Shown piece by piece: positions 16,548-25,523 of a stretch of 36,710 nt of DNA. Under the pieces are notes generated by a model. The model was not told where the DNA came from, made no database searches, and saw nothing but the letters and a program-made list of their open reading frames with translations. Source of the DNA: Sneathiella sp. (GTDB lineage Bacteria; Pseudomonadota; Alphaproteobacteria; Sneathiellales; Sneathiellaceae); the NCBI GenBank assembly GCA_016764355.1, contig JAESSA010000011.1, forward strand, positions 1 through 36,710, written 5' to 3'. Position 1 is the first letter of the stretch, and every line of letters begins with the position of its first letter. Made by a program: the position numbers and the translations under genes.

Positions 16548-17732
16548 ATGAGTAGAGTATCCATATCCCGATTAGGGTTTCTGCTATTTATTGCTATAAC
16601 GGCACCGTTTTGCGCTTCCGCCACTGATGTAAACTCTGTGCGGTTGGGCGTTCATTCAGACAAAACACGTTTCGTCATGGAGATGAGTGAAAAGCCAAGT
16701 TACAATATATTCTTCCTCCCAAACCCGTATCGAATTGTCATTGATATGCAGGAAGTTAATTGGAAGGCTTCTACCCTTGGCGGAAAAGGAAAGGGCGTTA
16801 TTCAAGCTTACCGGTACGGATTGTTTCGTAAAGGAACCTCTCGTGTTGTGCTGGATTTGAATGCACCTGTGAAAATTCTTCGAAAAGTAATTTTGCCGCC
16901 ATCCGGAGGAAAGCCATATAGATTTTTCATTGATGTACAGAAAACGACTAAGAAGATCTTCGCAGAGGCCGTAAAGAACACCCGCAGGAAACAAATCGCA
17001 AGCGTCCCTACAATTGTACTAATGGTTCCAGAACCGAAAACCGGACGAAAATTAAGAGTTGTTATTGACGCAGGCCATGGCGGTATCGATCCAGGTGCAA
17101 CTGGTAGAAGTGGTGTGTATGAGAAAAAACTAACGTTGGCTGTCGCCCGGAAACTCAGTACGATATTGAGCGCTAACCCGCGATTTAAAACCATATTAAC
17201 TCGTTCTGACGATACATTTTTGAGCCTTAGAGAGCGAGTGAATGTGGCACGGCGGAATAAATCAGATTTGTTCATCTCCATCCATGCTGATTCTATTGGG
17301 CGAAGCGATATACGTGGGTCAACAGTTTATACATTGTCGGAAAATGCGTCAGATGATGAAGCGGCGGCCCTTGCAAAAGCCAATAACAAATCAGATGTCA
17401 TTGCTGGTGTGGATTTGGAGGCTCAGGATGATACGGTTCAGGGAATCTTGATTGACCTTGCCCAGAGAGAGACCATGAATTTCTCTGTGAAATTTGCTAA
17501 ACTCCTTATTCCGGAAATTGCACAGTCGGGAATGAAAGTTGGCGGTAAATCACACAGATTTGCAGGGTTCCGGGTTTTAAAAGCACCGGATGTACCGTCT
17601 GTCCTCGTAGAGCTAGGGTATCTTTCGAACCATCAGGATGAGAAAATTCTTAAATCCTCTTCTGGGCAGATGAAACTGGCCAATTCAATTGCAGAGGCTG
17701 TAGAGAAGTACTTTAAGTTAATTGCGCCATGA
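16548..17732 (+). CDS. amiC: N-acetylmuramoyl-L-alanine amidase with AMIN domain
   Basis: This periplasmic zinc amidase cuts the bond between muramic acid and the peptide stem during cell separation. From ATG 16548 it has 394 residues. A signal peptide (ISRLGFLLFIAITAPFCASA) is followed by an AMIN targeting domain (about 26-135, SVRLGVHSDKTRFVMEMSEK and RIVIDMQEV) and an Amidase_3 catalytic domain from about 165: VIDAGHGGIDPGATG (zinc His), a zinc Glu in GVYEKKLTLAVARKL, SIHADS (zinc His) and the catalytic Glu in VLVELGYLSN. The ORF track start is a TTG at 16506; ATGs at 16527 and 16533 are also possible. The gene symbol follows the AmiC domain layout, and AmiA/AmiB-like paralogues cannot be excluded. 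It is followed by mrcA, a common pairing. Confidence 0.92.
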   Translation: MSRVSISRLGFLLFIAITAPFCASATDVNSVRLGVHSDKTRFVMEMSEKPSYNIFFLPNPYRIVIDMQEVNWKASTLGGKGKGVIQAYRYGLFRKGTSRVVLDLNAPVKILRKVILPPSGGKPYRFFIDVQKTTKKIFAEAVKNTRRKQIASVPTIVLMVPEPKTGRKLRVVIDAGHGGIDPGATGRSGVYEKKLTLAVARKLSTILSANPRFKTILTRSDDTFLSLRERVNVARRNKSDLFISIHADSIGRSDIRGSTVYTLSENASDDEAAALAKANNKSDVIAGVDLEAQDDTVQGILIDLAQRETMNFSVKFAKLLIPEIAQSGMKVGGKSHRFAGFRVLKAPDVPSVLVELGYLSNHQDEKILKSSSGQMKLANSIAEAVEKYFKLIAP

Positions 17733-17841
17733 AAATGCCAAACCCTCAGATTATTTTAACGAAATTATTAAAATATGGGTGCACACATATGGAATGCTCC
17801 CATGTTAATATAAATCAGACCTTTTGATTGAGTGATAAAAT

Positions 17842-20280
17842 ATGAAGCGCTTGTTACGATTTTTAGTTTTATCCCTCTGCTTGCTTATTTTAGGTGGGAT
17901 GGTTGCGTCTGCCGTCGTTTTCTATGGTTTTTGGCACTTTGGTAAAGGATTGCCGGATTACGAACAGCTTGCACGGTACGAGCCGCCTGTCATGACTAGA
18001 GTGCATGCGGCGGACGGAAGTTTGATTGCAGAATATGCCCGTCAACGCCGATTGTTTGTCCCCATTGGATCAATTCCTAAGCGCGTAAAACAAGCTTTTA
18101 TCGCTGCTGAAGATCAAAATTTCTATGAACATTTCGGCATTGATCTGAAAGGGATATTAAGGGCTACCACTGTCAATGTTAAGAATTTGGGGCAGGGACG
18201 TCGTTTGGTTGGCGCGTCAACTATTACGCAACAAGTTGCAAAAAATATGTTGCTCACCAATGAAGTCTCGTACGAGCGGAAAGCAAAAGAAGCCATTTTG
18301 GCTATTCGCGTTGAGAGAAGTTTGTCTAAAGACAGAATCCTTGAGCTGTATCTTAACGAAATTTATTTGGGTCATCGCGCTTACGGTGTAGCGGCAGCGG
18401 CCCTTTATTACTTTGACAAATCGCTTAATGATCTAACGATTGCAGAGACGGCCTATCTGGGAGCTCTTCCAAAAGCACCGAATAATTATAATCCTTTTCG
18501 GTACCCAAAAAGGGCGCTAATTCGCAGAAACTGGGTTATTTCCCGGATGTTGGATGAGGGATTTATAACAAAATTCGAAGCGGAAGTGGCGACGTCGTCC
18601 CCCTTTATCGTAAAGCGGGGCGGGGATGCTGAGGTGGTTCAAGCTAAATGGTTTGTCGAAGAAGTCCGCCGCGAGTTATATGACTTATACGGTGTAGAAG
18701 GCCTTTATGACGGCGGTCTATCTGTTCGAACTACTATGCAAACGTCCATGCAATTGCTAGGCGAGCGCGTGTTACGTGATGGTTTGCGGGCGTATGATCG
18801 GCGACACGGCTGGCGCGGGCCGATTAAAACTATTAAATTGGACGAAAACTGGATCGAAACCCTAAATTCTATTGATGATCCGAAAGCTCTGAAACCTTGG
18901 AAACTTGCTGTTGTCCTTGAAACCGGTGCGGATCGCATCAGTGTCGGACTTAAGTCTGGAGAACAAGGGTCGATCCTCCTCGATGATATGAAATGGGCGC
19001 GGCCTTGGATGAAAGGTCAAAAACTTGGACCGAGGGTTCGAAAGACGACTGATGTTGTCGCGCCGGGTGATGTTGTCGCAGTGACGCTTTTAATTGGTGA
19101 GAGGGCACAAAAAGGTCTTTATGGACTTGAGCAAATCCCTGATATCTCTGGTGGGCTTGTGGCTATGGATCCCCATACGGGCCGCATTTTGGCCCTCGTT
19201 GGAGGGTGGAGCCAGGAAGCATCAGAATTTAATCGCGCTGTTCAAGCACAAAGACAACCGGGATCCTCTTTTAAACCATTTGTCTATGCTGCGGCCCTTG
19301 ATAACGGTTTTACGCCGACGGATAAAATTATGGATGGTCCATTCGTGCTTAATCAGGCGAATGGAGATAGATGGAAACCGTCAAACTATACGAATAAATT
19401 CTATGGCCCCAGTACATTGCGTTTTGGAATTGAGAAGTCCAAGAACTTGATGACAGTACGCTTGGCACGGTCCATTGGTATGGATGTCGTTGCTGATTAT
19501 GCCGACCGATTTGGCATTAAGAAAAATCTGCAGCAAACACTGGCTATGTCGCTGGGGGCAATGGATACAACATTAATTCGGATGACAACTGCCTACGCGG
19601 AATTAGTGAACGGCGGAAAAGAAATTGCCCCGACATTAATCGACCGGGTGCAGGATCGCCGGGGCAGAGCCATTTACCAACATGATACCCGTGAATGCCC
19701 AGGCTGCCGGGCCACTGCCTGGCGGGATCAAGAGGAGCCGGAAATTCCTGATAACCGGAAACAGATTATTCCCGCAACCACGGCCTATCAGGTTGTTTCC
19801 ATGTTGGAAGGCGTTGTGCAACATGGGACCGGACGACGGATAAATGTGATTAAGAAACCGTTGGCTGGAAAAACAGGAACAACGAATAAAAGTTTTGATT
19901 CCTGGTTTGTCGGTTTTTCCCCTGATTTGGCACTGGGTGTTTATACTGGATTTGATAAGCCCAAATCCCTTGGCAGACGGGAAACTGGTGCAAGTGTGGC
20001 CCTTCCTGTCTTTCGAGACTTTATGAAGGAAGCGCTTAAAGACAAATCTGCAATTCCATTCCGTGTTCCGGAAGGCATACGGCTCGTGCGTATAAATCTG
20101 GCAACTGGAGCGCCAGCACAGCCAGGGGATAAGAGAGTAATCCTGGAGGCTTTTAAAACATCTGACGGGAGACAAACGGCACAATCTGTTCTAGATGGCT
20201 CTGATGGTAACGGATTTTCACAAGCTCCTGTTAATTATCGAAATAATTCTACGAATTCTGGCACAGGCGGCCTTTACTGA
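17842..20280 (+). CDS. mrcA: Penicillin-binding protein 1A (bifunctional peptidoglycan synthase)
   Basis: This class A PBP polymerises glycan strands and cross-links peptides on the outer face of the inner membrane. Of 812 residues, about 5-32 form the membrane anchor. The GT51 glycosyltransferase domain has AFIAAEDQNFYEHFGID with catalytic Glu90, GASTITQQVAKN and LELYLNEIYLG. An OB-like insert follows, then the transpeptidase domain with QPGSSFKPF (active-site Ser475, Lys478), the SKN motif in IEKSKNLMTVRLA, and KTGTTNKSFDSWFVGF (Lys677). The C-terminal tail is Asn/Ser/Gly-rich and probably disordered. It lies 109 bases after amiC. The prfB gene starts 61 bases after its stop, the usual alphaproteobacterial order. 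Confidence 0.97.
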   Translation: MKRLLRFLVLSLCLLILGGMVASAVVFYGFWHFGKGLPDYEQLARYEPPVMTRVHAADGSLIAEYARQRRLFVPIGSIPKRVKQAFIAAEDQNFYEHFGIDLKGILRATTVNVKNLGQGRRLVGASTITQQVAKNMLLTNEVSYERKAKEAILAIRVERSLSKDRILELYLNEIYLGHRAYGVAAAALYYFDKSLNDLTIAETAYLGALPKAPNNYNPFRYPKRALIRRNWVISRMLDEGFITKFEAEVATSSPFIVKRGGDAEVVQAKWFVEEVRRELYDLYGVEGLYDGGLSVRTTMQTSMQLLGERVLRDGLRAYDRRHGWRGPIKTIKLDENWIETLNSIDDPKALKPWKLAVVLETGADRISVGLKSGEQGSILLDDMKWARPWMKGQKLGPRVRKTTDVVAPGDVVAVTLLIGERAQKGLYGLEQIPDISGGLVAMDPHTGRILALVGGWSQEASEFNRAVQAQRQPGSSFKPFVYAAALDNGFTPTDKIMDGPFVLNQANGDRWKPSNYTNKFYGPSTLRFGIEKSKNLMTVRLARSIGMDVVADYADRFGIKKNLQQTLAMSLGAMDTTLIRMTTAYAELVNGGKEIAPTLIDRVQDRRGRAIYQHDTRECPGCRATAWRDQEEPEIPDNRKQIIPATTAYQVVSMLEGVVQHGTGRRINVIKKPLAGKTGTTNKSFDSWFVGFSPDLALGVYTGFDKPKSLGRRETGASVALPVFRDFMKEALKDKSAIPFRVPEGIRLVRINLATGAPAQPGDKRVILEAFKTSDGRQTAQSVLDGSDGNGFSQAPVNYRNNSTNSGTGGLY

Positions 20281-20341
20281 ACAGAGACTTAGCAGTAGTT
20301 TCTCACCAAATATGAACAAAGATTTAGGAAGTGGATTGGGC

Positions 20342-21449
20342 ATGCGCGCCGAACATCAAGCCATTGTAGATGATATTAAGCAGGCTATGGCCCTGCTGAG
20401 GAGGCATCTTTGACTGGGATAACGCAAACAGACGCTTGGAAGAACTTAACTCACTAGTTGAAGACCCTGATCTTTGGAATGATTCATCCAAAGCGCAAAC
20501 ACTTATGCGGGAGCGAACAGGTCTAGAAAACGCAATTAATGCTTATAAGCGCGTTTCGCAAGATCTGGATGATACGCTGGAACTGATCGAAATGGCGGAG
20601 GAAGAGGGCGACGAAGAGACCCTAGCCGAAGCGGAAGACGCGCTTAACGAACTTCAGGTGGAAGTCGAAAAACGCCGTCTTGAAAGTATGCTTTCCGGTG
20701 AAGTTGACCGCAACGATGCGTATTTGGAAATTCATGCAGGTGCCGGGGGAACAGAATCTCAGGATTGGACACAAATCCTTCTTCGTATGTACATGCGTTG
20801 GGCCGATCAGCATCAATGTAAGGTGAAAATACTGGAAGAGAGCGCCGGTGAGGAAGCGGGAATTAAGTCCGTCACCATCGAAATTTCTGGCGAGAATTCA
20901 TACGGCTGGCTGAAATCTGAGTCAGGTGTTCATCGTTTAGTCCGTATTTCTCCTTTCGATTCAAATGCCCGTCGTCACACGAGTTTCTCGTCTGTTGGTG
21001 TTTATCCGGTTATCGATGATGATATTGATATTGAAATTGAGGATAAAGACCTTCGTATTGATACCTACCGGGCTTCCGGTGCTGGTGGGCAGCATGTGAA
21101 TAGAACTGAATCCGCAATCCGAATTACCCATATTCCGACAAATGTTGTGGTTCAATGTCAGAATGATCGCTCGCAACATAAGAATAAAGCGGCAGCAATG
21201 AAGATGTTGAAGTCCCGATTGTATGAACGGGAAATGAAAATTCGAGAAGACGCGGCGTCAGAAGCGCGCGGCCAACAAACGGATATTGGTTGGGGACATC
21301 AGATACGATCCTATGTGTTGCATCCCTATCAAATGGTAAAAGATTTAAGGACCAGTGTTGAAAAAGGAAACGCACAAGGCGTGCTTGATGGGGATCTTGA
21401 TGATTTCCTAGCGGCCGCTTTATCCCAAAAAGTCGGGGAGGATAACTAA
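20342..21449 (+). CDS. prfB: Peptide chain release factor 2, expressed by programmed +1 frameshift
   Basis: RF2 ends translation at UGA and UAA. The ORF track shows two fragments (20195-20413 and 20436-21449). The real gene starts at ATG 20342 (MRAEHQAIVDDIKQAMALLR), reads 23 codons to CTT at 20408-20410, meets TGA at 20411, and shifts +1 to continue DWDNANRRLEELNSLVEDPD. The site AGGAGG-CAT-CTT-TGA-C has the same spacing as the E. coli prfB frameshift site. The product is 368 residues. The stop-codon recognition tripeptide is Ser-Pro-Phe (203-205), specific to RF2, and the catalytic GGQ is at 248-250 (SGAGGQHVNRTESA). The in-frame UGA makes the level of RF2 control its own synthesis. Confidence 0.97.
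20399..20414 (+). promoter_or_regulatory. prfB programmed frameshift site
   Basis: AGGAGG (20399-20404) is an internal Shine-Dalgarno, followed by a three-base spacer CAT, the slippery CTT and the in-frame stop TGA with C after it. When RF2 is scarce the ribosome pauses on UGA and slips one base forward. Confidence 0.95.
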
Positions 21450-21462
21450 GATTTGTTTGATA

Positions 21463-21493
21463 CAGCCAGTAACTAAATACTTGTTGCTGGCTG
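21463..21493 (+). terminator. Hairpin downstream of prfB
   Basis: CAGCCAGTAAC (21463-21473) pairs with GTTGCTGGCTG (21483-21493) over 11 positions with one G-T wobble and a nine-base loop. It lies 14 bases after the prfB stop. There is no T-run, so it may end transcription weakly or protect the mRNA 3' end. The rest of the gap to 21564 shows no gene. Confidence 0.5.
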
Positions 21494-21564
21494 AATTATC
21501 GTCCTCTGCGTAAATACCGTTTTTACCTATAATCAGATAGCCCCTCATCAAACAATAGCTAGGT

Positions 21565-21879
21565 TTAATCAGCGTTTTTATCGACGAACTCAATCCATTG
21601 TTTAGCAAAATCATTAAGCGGGTAAAAAAGTTCGACTAATTTGTTACCCTGTTGACTCAGCATGTAGCCCTCTTCCGCTGACTTAAAAATTAATTGCGCC
21701 GAGCAAAGGTCTTTTATTCGCGAATTGATAATGGTCGGCGATAAGTCTCCACAACGATTTTGTAATTCTCTGAATGTACAAGGGCTTTTATCTAATTCCC
21801 ATAAAATCCTGAGAATCCATTTTTTTCCCAAGATATCCAATAATTGTACAATTGGTCTTTGGTTTGATGTGCTCGTCAT
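21565..21879 (-). CDS. HxlR-family transcriptional regulator
   Basis: A 104-residue winged-helix regulator. IVQLLDILGKKWILRILWEL is the standard HxlR helix, followed by PCTFRELQNRCGDLSPTIINSRIKDL, the DNA-recognition segment, and a wing with GYMLSQQGNKLVELF. The conserved N-terminal redox Cys of quinone- or aldehyde-sensing members (for example YodB, HypR) is absent; a Cys lies instead in SPCTF and another in NRCGD. ATG 21879 follows GGAA and gives normal length; the ORF track's 21954 start lies in the operator region. It is divergent from a carboxymuconolactone-decarboxylase-like gene that it probably controls. Confidence 0.92.
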   Translation of the reverse strand: MTSTSNQRPIVQLLDILGKKWILRILWELDKSPCTFRELQNRCGDLSPTIINSRIKDLCSAQLIFKSAEEGYMLSQQGNKLVELFYPLNDFAKQWIEFVDKNAD

Positions 21880-21913
21880 TACAATTTCCAAAGTCAGAAA
21901 TAAAAAAAGTTGC

Positions 21914-21962
21914 GCTACATATTTTGTAGCGATACTGTCTATTATGCTACACATTTTGTAGC
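21914..21962. promoter_or_regulatory. Twin palindromic operators between the HxlR and CMD-family genes
   Basis: GCTACA-TATTT-TGTAGC at 21914-21930 and GCTACA-CATTT-TGTAGC at 21946-21962 differ in one spacer base. Each has perfect six-base arms. Their centres are 32 bases apart, about three helical turns, so two dimers could sit on the same DNA face. They lie between the divergent starts at 21879 and 22015. Confidence 0.75.
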
Positions 21963-22014
21963 GACATTAATTGAAATGTATAGCAAATAATAGAAAATTC
22001 TCGTTGGAGGAATT

Positions 22015-22569
22015 ATGAAGACGCGCATCACACCCCTTAAATCTCCGTTTTCAGCCGAGGTCGAGGCTGACTTCAATACTATTATGCCACCGGGAATGCC
22101 TCCTTTGTCGATTTTTAAAACAGTCGCTCATAATCCGCGGGTATTACATAGGATGATTATGGGGGGATTGTTAGATAAGGGTAGTATCTCTTTGGCGGAC
22201 CGGGAGCTAGTGATTTTGAGAACCTGCGGTTTGTGCAAAGCAGAGTATGAATGGGGTGTCCATGTGGCAGTGTTCTCAAGCAAAGCGGGTTTTAATAAAC
22301 TACAAATCAGGGATACAACGAAAGAGCTGTCAGATTTAACCTTATGGAATCCCGAGCAGGAATTATTGATTCAATTGGCAGACCAGCTTCATGTTAGCAA
22401 TCAGGTGAATGATGACTTATGGGCCCGTCTGTCGAGGAACTATAAGTCCGAGCAATTAATTGAGCTGATCATGATAACCGGCTTATATCATGCGGTTAGT
22501 TTTATGGTAAATGCCTGCCGAGTAGAGCGGGAATTGTTTGCGCCAACTTTTTCTGATTTTAGTGACTGA
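22015..22569 (+). CDS. Carboxymuconolactone decarboxylase (AhpD-like) family protein
   Basis: A 184-residue all-helical protein of the CMD/AhpD superfamily. The core ILRTCGLCKAEYEWGVHVAVF matches the family's C-x2-C/x-E-W-x-x-H active region, followed by the second repeat IELIMITGLYHAVSFMVNA. Relatives are peroxidase partners, decarboxylases or of unknown role; the pair of Cys plus His here would allow thiol peroxidase chemistry. A GGAGGA ribosome binding site lies four bases before the ATG. The divergent HxlR regulator and twin operators imply induction by a small molecule, perhaps an electrophile or quinone; that is inference. Confidence 0.88.
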   Translation: MKTRITPLKSPFSAEVEADFNTIMPPGMPPLSIFKTVAHNPRVLHRMIMGGLLDKGSISLADRELVILRTCGLCKAEYEWGVHVAVFSSKAGFNKLQIRDTTKELSDLTLWNPEQELLIQLADQLHVSNQVNDDLWARLSRNYKSEQLIELIMITGLYHAVSFMVNACRVERELFAPTFSDFSD

Positions 22570-22588
22570 GTGTTAAAGGAGGTGCATC

Positions 22589-22678
22589 ATGAAATGTGCT
22601 ATGTTTGAATCACAACCGAGTATTCCTTTTTTATATTTAGCGACTCAACCTATTCAGCTTTATCTGAGTTTCCGCTAG
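22589..22678 (+). CDS. Short ORF with strong ribosome binding site, possible gene remnant
   Basis: A 29-residue frame (MKCAMFESQPSIPFLY, ending YLSFR) starts at ATG 22589, six bases after a near-perfect AAAGGAGGTG Shine-Dalgarno, 19 bases past the CMD-family stop. The site is stronger than that of most genes in the window, so translation is plausible. I do not recognise the peptide. It ends at TAG, and a little more open frame follows. It may be the start of a third operon gene, since deleted, or a real small protein. Confidence 0.4.
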   Translation: MKCAMFESQPSIPFLYLATQPIQLYLSFR

Positions 22679-22699
22679 GCCCTGCAGGCTTGGTACATC

Positions 22700-23464
22700 T
22701 CAGAATAAGTTTCGATTAGACGAGAAAAAGCTAATTATTGGGGAAATATTTATCCCAAATTTGCTGGTAGAGACCATTTTCCCTGATGATCCGTAAGCCC
22801 TTGCTAATGTCGTTTGCAATTTTTTTGAGTTCTGGGCAGCTTTTGAGATGCATACATAGTTCGGCTGACTGCTTATTTCAAAATAAGTGAGCAACTCATT
22901 ATTGTTCATTTTTTTCTGCTCATATCGAATGACACCACGATAAGCATAGATTGCATCAATCCGTTTATTCAAAAGCATTTGCAGCAATTGATGATCATTA
23001 AGAACACCTAAATTCTTGATTTCCAGATTAGCCAACTCCCTTTGAAGTGCATACCCTCTCATCGTTGCGACAGATAATTTTTGTAGATCTTGAAGGGTCC
23101 TAATGGGTGGCCCAGCATAGGAATTCTTTAGAAATATGCCTTGGCTGAGAGTCCCAACCAAATCTGAAAATTCAAAATACTTTTCTCGCTCGGGTCTATA
23201 GCTACACCCACACAAGGCAGCAATCTGCCCAGATTTAACAAAAGCATAGGCCCTTTTATATGGATAGAAGCTATAATTCACCACTTTCCCAACAGCACCT
23301 AGCGCTGCTGAAATTACTTCAAGGTCGACGCCGGGTGTATATTTACTGTCCATTTTGAAAGGCGGAAAAACCCCACAAGCAACTTCTATTTTCTCATAAT
23401 TTTGAGCATTCGCCAGATTAATCTGACTAACAATAATTAGTAGAAAGGAGTACAGAAACTTCAT
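22700..23464 (-). CDS. Periplasmic amino-acid-type substrate-binding protein (SBP family 3)
   Basis: A 254-residue exported protein. Residues 1-20 form the signal peptide (MKFLYSFLLIIVSQINLANA). The mature part follows the bacterial extracellular solute-binding family 3 fold: VACGVFPPFKMDS, PGVDLEVISAALGAVG, YSFYPYKRAYAFVKSGQIAALCG, RPEREKYFEFSDLV and a hinge region LQDLQKLSVATMRGYALQREL. Several relatives outside transport operons serve as sensors or have unknown ligands; here no permease or ATPase gene is adjacent. The paired Cys at CGCSY is unusual. The ribosome binding site is weak. It is convergent with the CMD operon. Confidence 0.85.
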   Translation of the reverse strand: MKFLYSFLLIIVSQINLANAQNYEKIEVACGVFPPFKMDSKYTPGVDLEVISAALGAVGKVVNYSFYPYKRAYAFVKSGQIAALCGCSYRPEREKYFEFSDLVGTLSQGIFLKNSYAGPPIRTLQDLQKLSVATMRGYALQRELANLEIKNLGVLNDHQLLQMLLNKRIDAIYAYRGVIRYEQKKMNNNELLTYFEISSQPNYVCISKAAQNSKKLQTTLARAYGSSGKMVSTSKFGINISPIISFFSSNRNLF

Positions 23465-23650
23465 GGTTTTTAGGTATCACTAACCTCGATCTTGGACAAT
23501 AAATTTATCTTAAGAATTAGAGTGGTATGACACTAAATAACAAGATTTCAAATTTGGCTAATATCCAATTCGCAACAGCTCAAAGACTGACTGGTTTCTG
23601 ATTTGGAGCTACAAATGTAACCAAACAACCTATATTCAATGTCTTGTTGT
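23465..23650. other. Intergenic gap without visible features
   Basis: This AT-rich gap between the binding-protein gene and the nitrilase-family gene, both on the minus strand, shows no gene, strong hairpin or convincing promoter pair. Confidence 0.3.
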
Positions 23651-24490
23651 TTAAAAGTTGGTTGAATCCCCGCTTCGTATATCTCCAGTTATTCCCGGTT
23701 CATAAATTGTTCGCAACCTTGCTTTTCTGCGCCACGGTCTTGCTTTTGTCAGTGCTGTTTGTAACTCAGGGTTTTTTCTATCAAGTTCAACCATTTGGAC
23801 ATGTGGTTGTGTGTTTACATGACATCGGGATAAGCCATATCCGTTAGGTCCTATTAGGCCGCCTTGCAGTTCTGCCCCGCATTGAGCCGGCACTGGTACG
23901 CTAAACCACATATTGTTTGTCGCTGCGTAACCTTGCGCTTGTATCCAGAATATCGGGTCTTCGGAATATGCTGAAAAAAGCACACAATCGGTATCTAGGC
24001 GCTCATATTCTGAGAAAACTTCGGCAAACTGGATTTCGATACAAAGTGCACAGCCAAACCGGAATCCATCAACGTCAAATGTTTGCGCTTTCTGCCCCGG
24101 AGAATACCAATCATTCATCTCCGTTTGGGAGCAATATCGTTTATCGTATCGAGTGATCATCTCTCCGCGATCAGAGATTATAAATAGGCTGTTATGTGGC
24201 CGATTTGGTTCTGTTAATTTGTGACTACACCCAAGGACCGTCCAAATACCAAGAGACTTTGCTACCTCCATTATCATGAGAAGTTCGTTTCTAACGATAT
24301 CCCAGTTTACGGTATTCCAGTCTGTAATTTGCGTTTTCACATATCCAGACAGAGCACCTTCAGGAAAATGGATTAAACGGGCACCGGATTTGTGAGCTTG
24401 AGCCATCAATTCACGGATATGATTACCGTTTTCTTCAACATCTTTTGTGATCAAGCTTTGCGCAATTGCAATCGGGAGTTTGTCTATCAT
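23651..24490 (-). CDS. Carbon-nitrogen hydrolase (nitrilase superfamily)
   Basis: A 279-residue cytoplasmic enzyme with the nitrilase triad: Glu44 in HFPEGALSGY, Lys117 in YDKRYCS, and Cys150 in GCALCIEIQFAE. The family hydrolyses amide or nitrile C-N bonds. The residue after the nucleophile is Ile rather than the usual Tyr/Trp/Asp seen in several branches, and the C-terminal part (LQGGLIGPNGYGLSRC) matches the amidase type rather than true nitrilases, so an amidase is likelier. The substrate is unknown. It follows the Gate-domain protein gene by 64 bases on the same strand. The ribosome binding site is weak. Confidence 0.87.
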   Translation of the reverse strand: MIDKLPIAIAQSLITKDVEENGNHIRELMAQAHKSGARLIHFPEGALSGYVKTQITDWNTVNWDIVRNELLMIMEVAKSLGIWTVLGCSHKLTEPNRPHNSLFIISDRGEMITRYDKRYCSQTEMNDWYSPGQKAQTFDVDGFRFGCALCIEIQFAEVFSEYERLDTDCVLFSAYSEDPIFWIQAQGYAATNNMWFSVPVPAQCGAELQGGLIGPNGYGLSRCHVNTQPHVQMVELDRKNPELQTALTKARPWRRKARLRTIYEPGITGDIRSGDSTNF

Positions 24491-24554
24491 GATCGTGGTG
24501 TTCTACCAGCTTTGTAACGGTCACTAATGACTGAATGAGGTTTTACAGACCAGT

Positions 24555-25523
24555 TTATTTGGGTTTGGTGAATAAATAACGGTAAAAGGTGACGTCGGAC
24601 ATTCGCAGAACCGCGTAACTGACAGGCAGGATCATTAAAAAAGATATCAAGACGCGGCCGACTAAAACGCCGGACCAATGCCCACCAAATGCCATAATGA
24701 TCAAGGTGTCTTCTATGAGGCTATGGCAAAAACACATAAAAATCATAGAAATAAAGATACTTTTGGGTTTCAATCCGCCCTTCTTGATTTCTCGAATAAT
24801 AAGCCCGCCACCAAAAGCGAGCCCAAGCATAATACCGATCATGGCAAGAGGGGCCGCATTCGGGCCAATTCCTAAAAATTTAAGGCCGGGAGTTAGCATT
24901 CGGGTAATGAGACGGGTTAAACCCGTTGCATCCATGATCCGTAACATGGAAATCAAAAAGAATAAGATCCAGAAAACCCAAAAGAGCCCTAAGGCAGAGG
25001 ATTTTATCCATTCAAGCCAACTTCCGTCTGAGCTATCCGCTCCTGCTGCAATGAGAATATTAGCTGGATCACCAAAAATATCAAAGGTAGAGAAAATCAA
25101 GTGACATATCCACGCATACAACATGGCAGCGAGAAGCCTCACAGCTGTAGAGAAAATGACGGAAACCCCTGTTTTTTTGACAAGGGTTTGCTCAATCGGA
25201 AGGGAGTGGGCAAATAGTAGCATGCCCCCTAGAACCGTCATATTCGCAACTGTAAGCGATATGTCACCAGAGAGGGTGACGAGGGCTGCACCAGCCCCAT
25301 AAATCCCAACAAGCAAATTAGTCGCCAAGACTAAAGCCGTCTCAGCCGGCAGTCCAACCAGCGACATGACCGGCTCACACCACTTGCTAATAATATCTAC
25401 AATGCCAAAGCGTATGCCAATTTCGACAATGATCATGACCGGAGCCATAATTTTGAGGAGACCCCAGTAGACGTGTAGGCTTTCAACCGTAACGTCTTTT
25501 GTCACTTGTAAAAATCGTGTCAT
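24555..25523 (-). CDS. Nucleoside-recognition (Gate) domain membrane protein
   Basis: A 322-residue inner-membrane protein with about eight hydrophobic segments. Two Gate-domain halves are visible: the first near WGLLKIMAPVMIIVEIGIRFGI and ATNLLVGIYGAGAALVTL, the second near ALGLFWVFWILFFLISML and MIGIMLGLAFGGGLIIREI. The family includes spore maturation proteins SpmA/SpmB and the nucleoside transporter gate region; no substrate is known for the stand-alone forms. Its ATG overlaps the stop of the esterase gene (ATGA), so the two are translationally coupled. Confidence 0.87.
   Translation of the reverse strand: MTRFLQVTKDVTVESLHVYWGLLKIMAPVMIIVEIGIRFGIVDIISKWCEPVMSLVGLPAETALVLATNLLVGIYGAGAALVTLSGDISLTVANMTVLGGMLLFAHSLPIEQTLVKKTGVSVIFSTAVRLLAAMLYAWICHLIFSTFDIFGDPANILIAAGADSSDGSWLEWIKSSALGLFWVFWILFFLISMLRIMDATGLTRLITRMLTPGLKFLGIGPNAAPLAMIGIMLGLAFGGGLIIREIKKGGLKPKSIFISMIFMCFCHSLIEDTLIIMAFGGHWSGVLVGRVLISFLMILPVSYAVLRMSDVTFYRYLFTKPK

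Noticed and set aside
20195-20413. Separate 72-residue ORF before prfB
   Set aside because: Its last 23 codons are the true start of prfB ahead of the frameshift; the earlier part lies in mrcA coding sequence in another frame.
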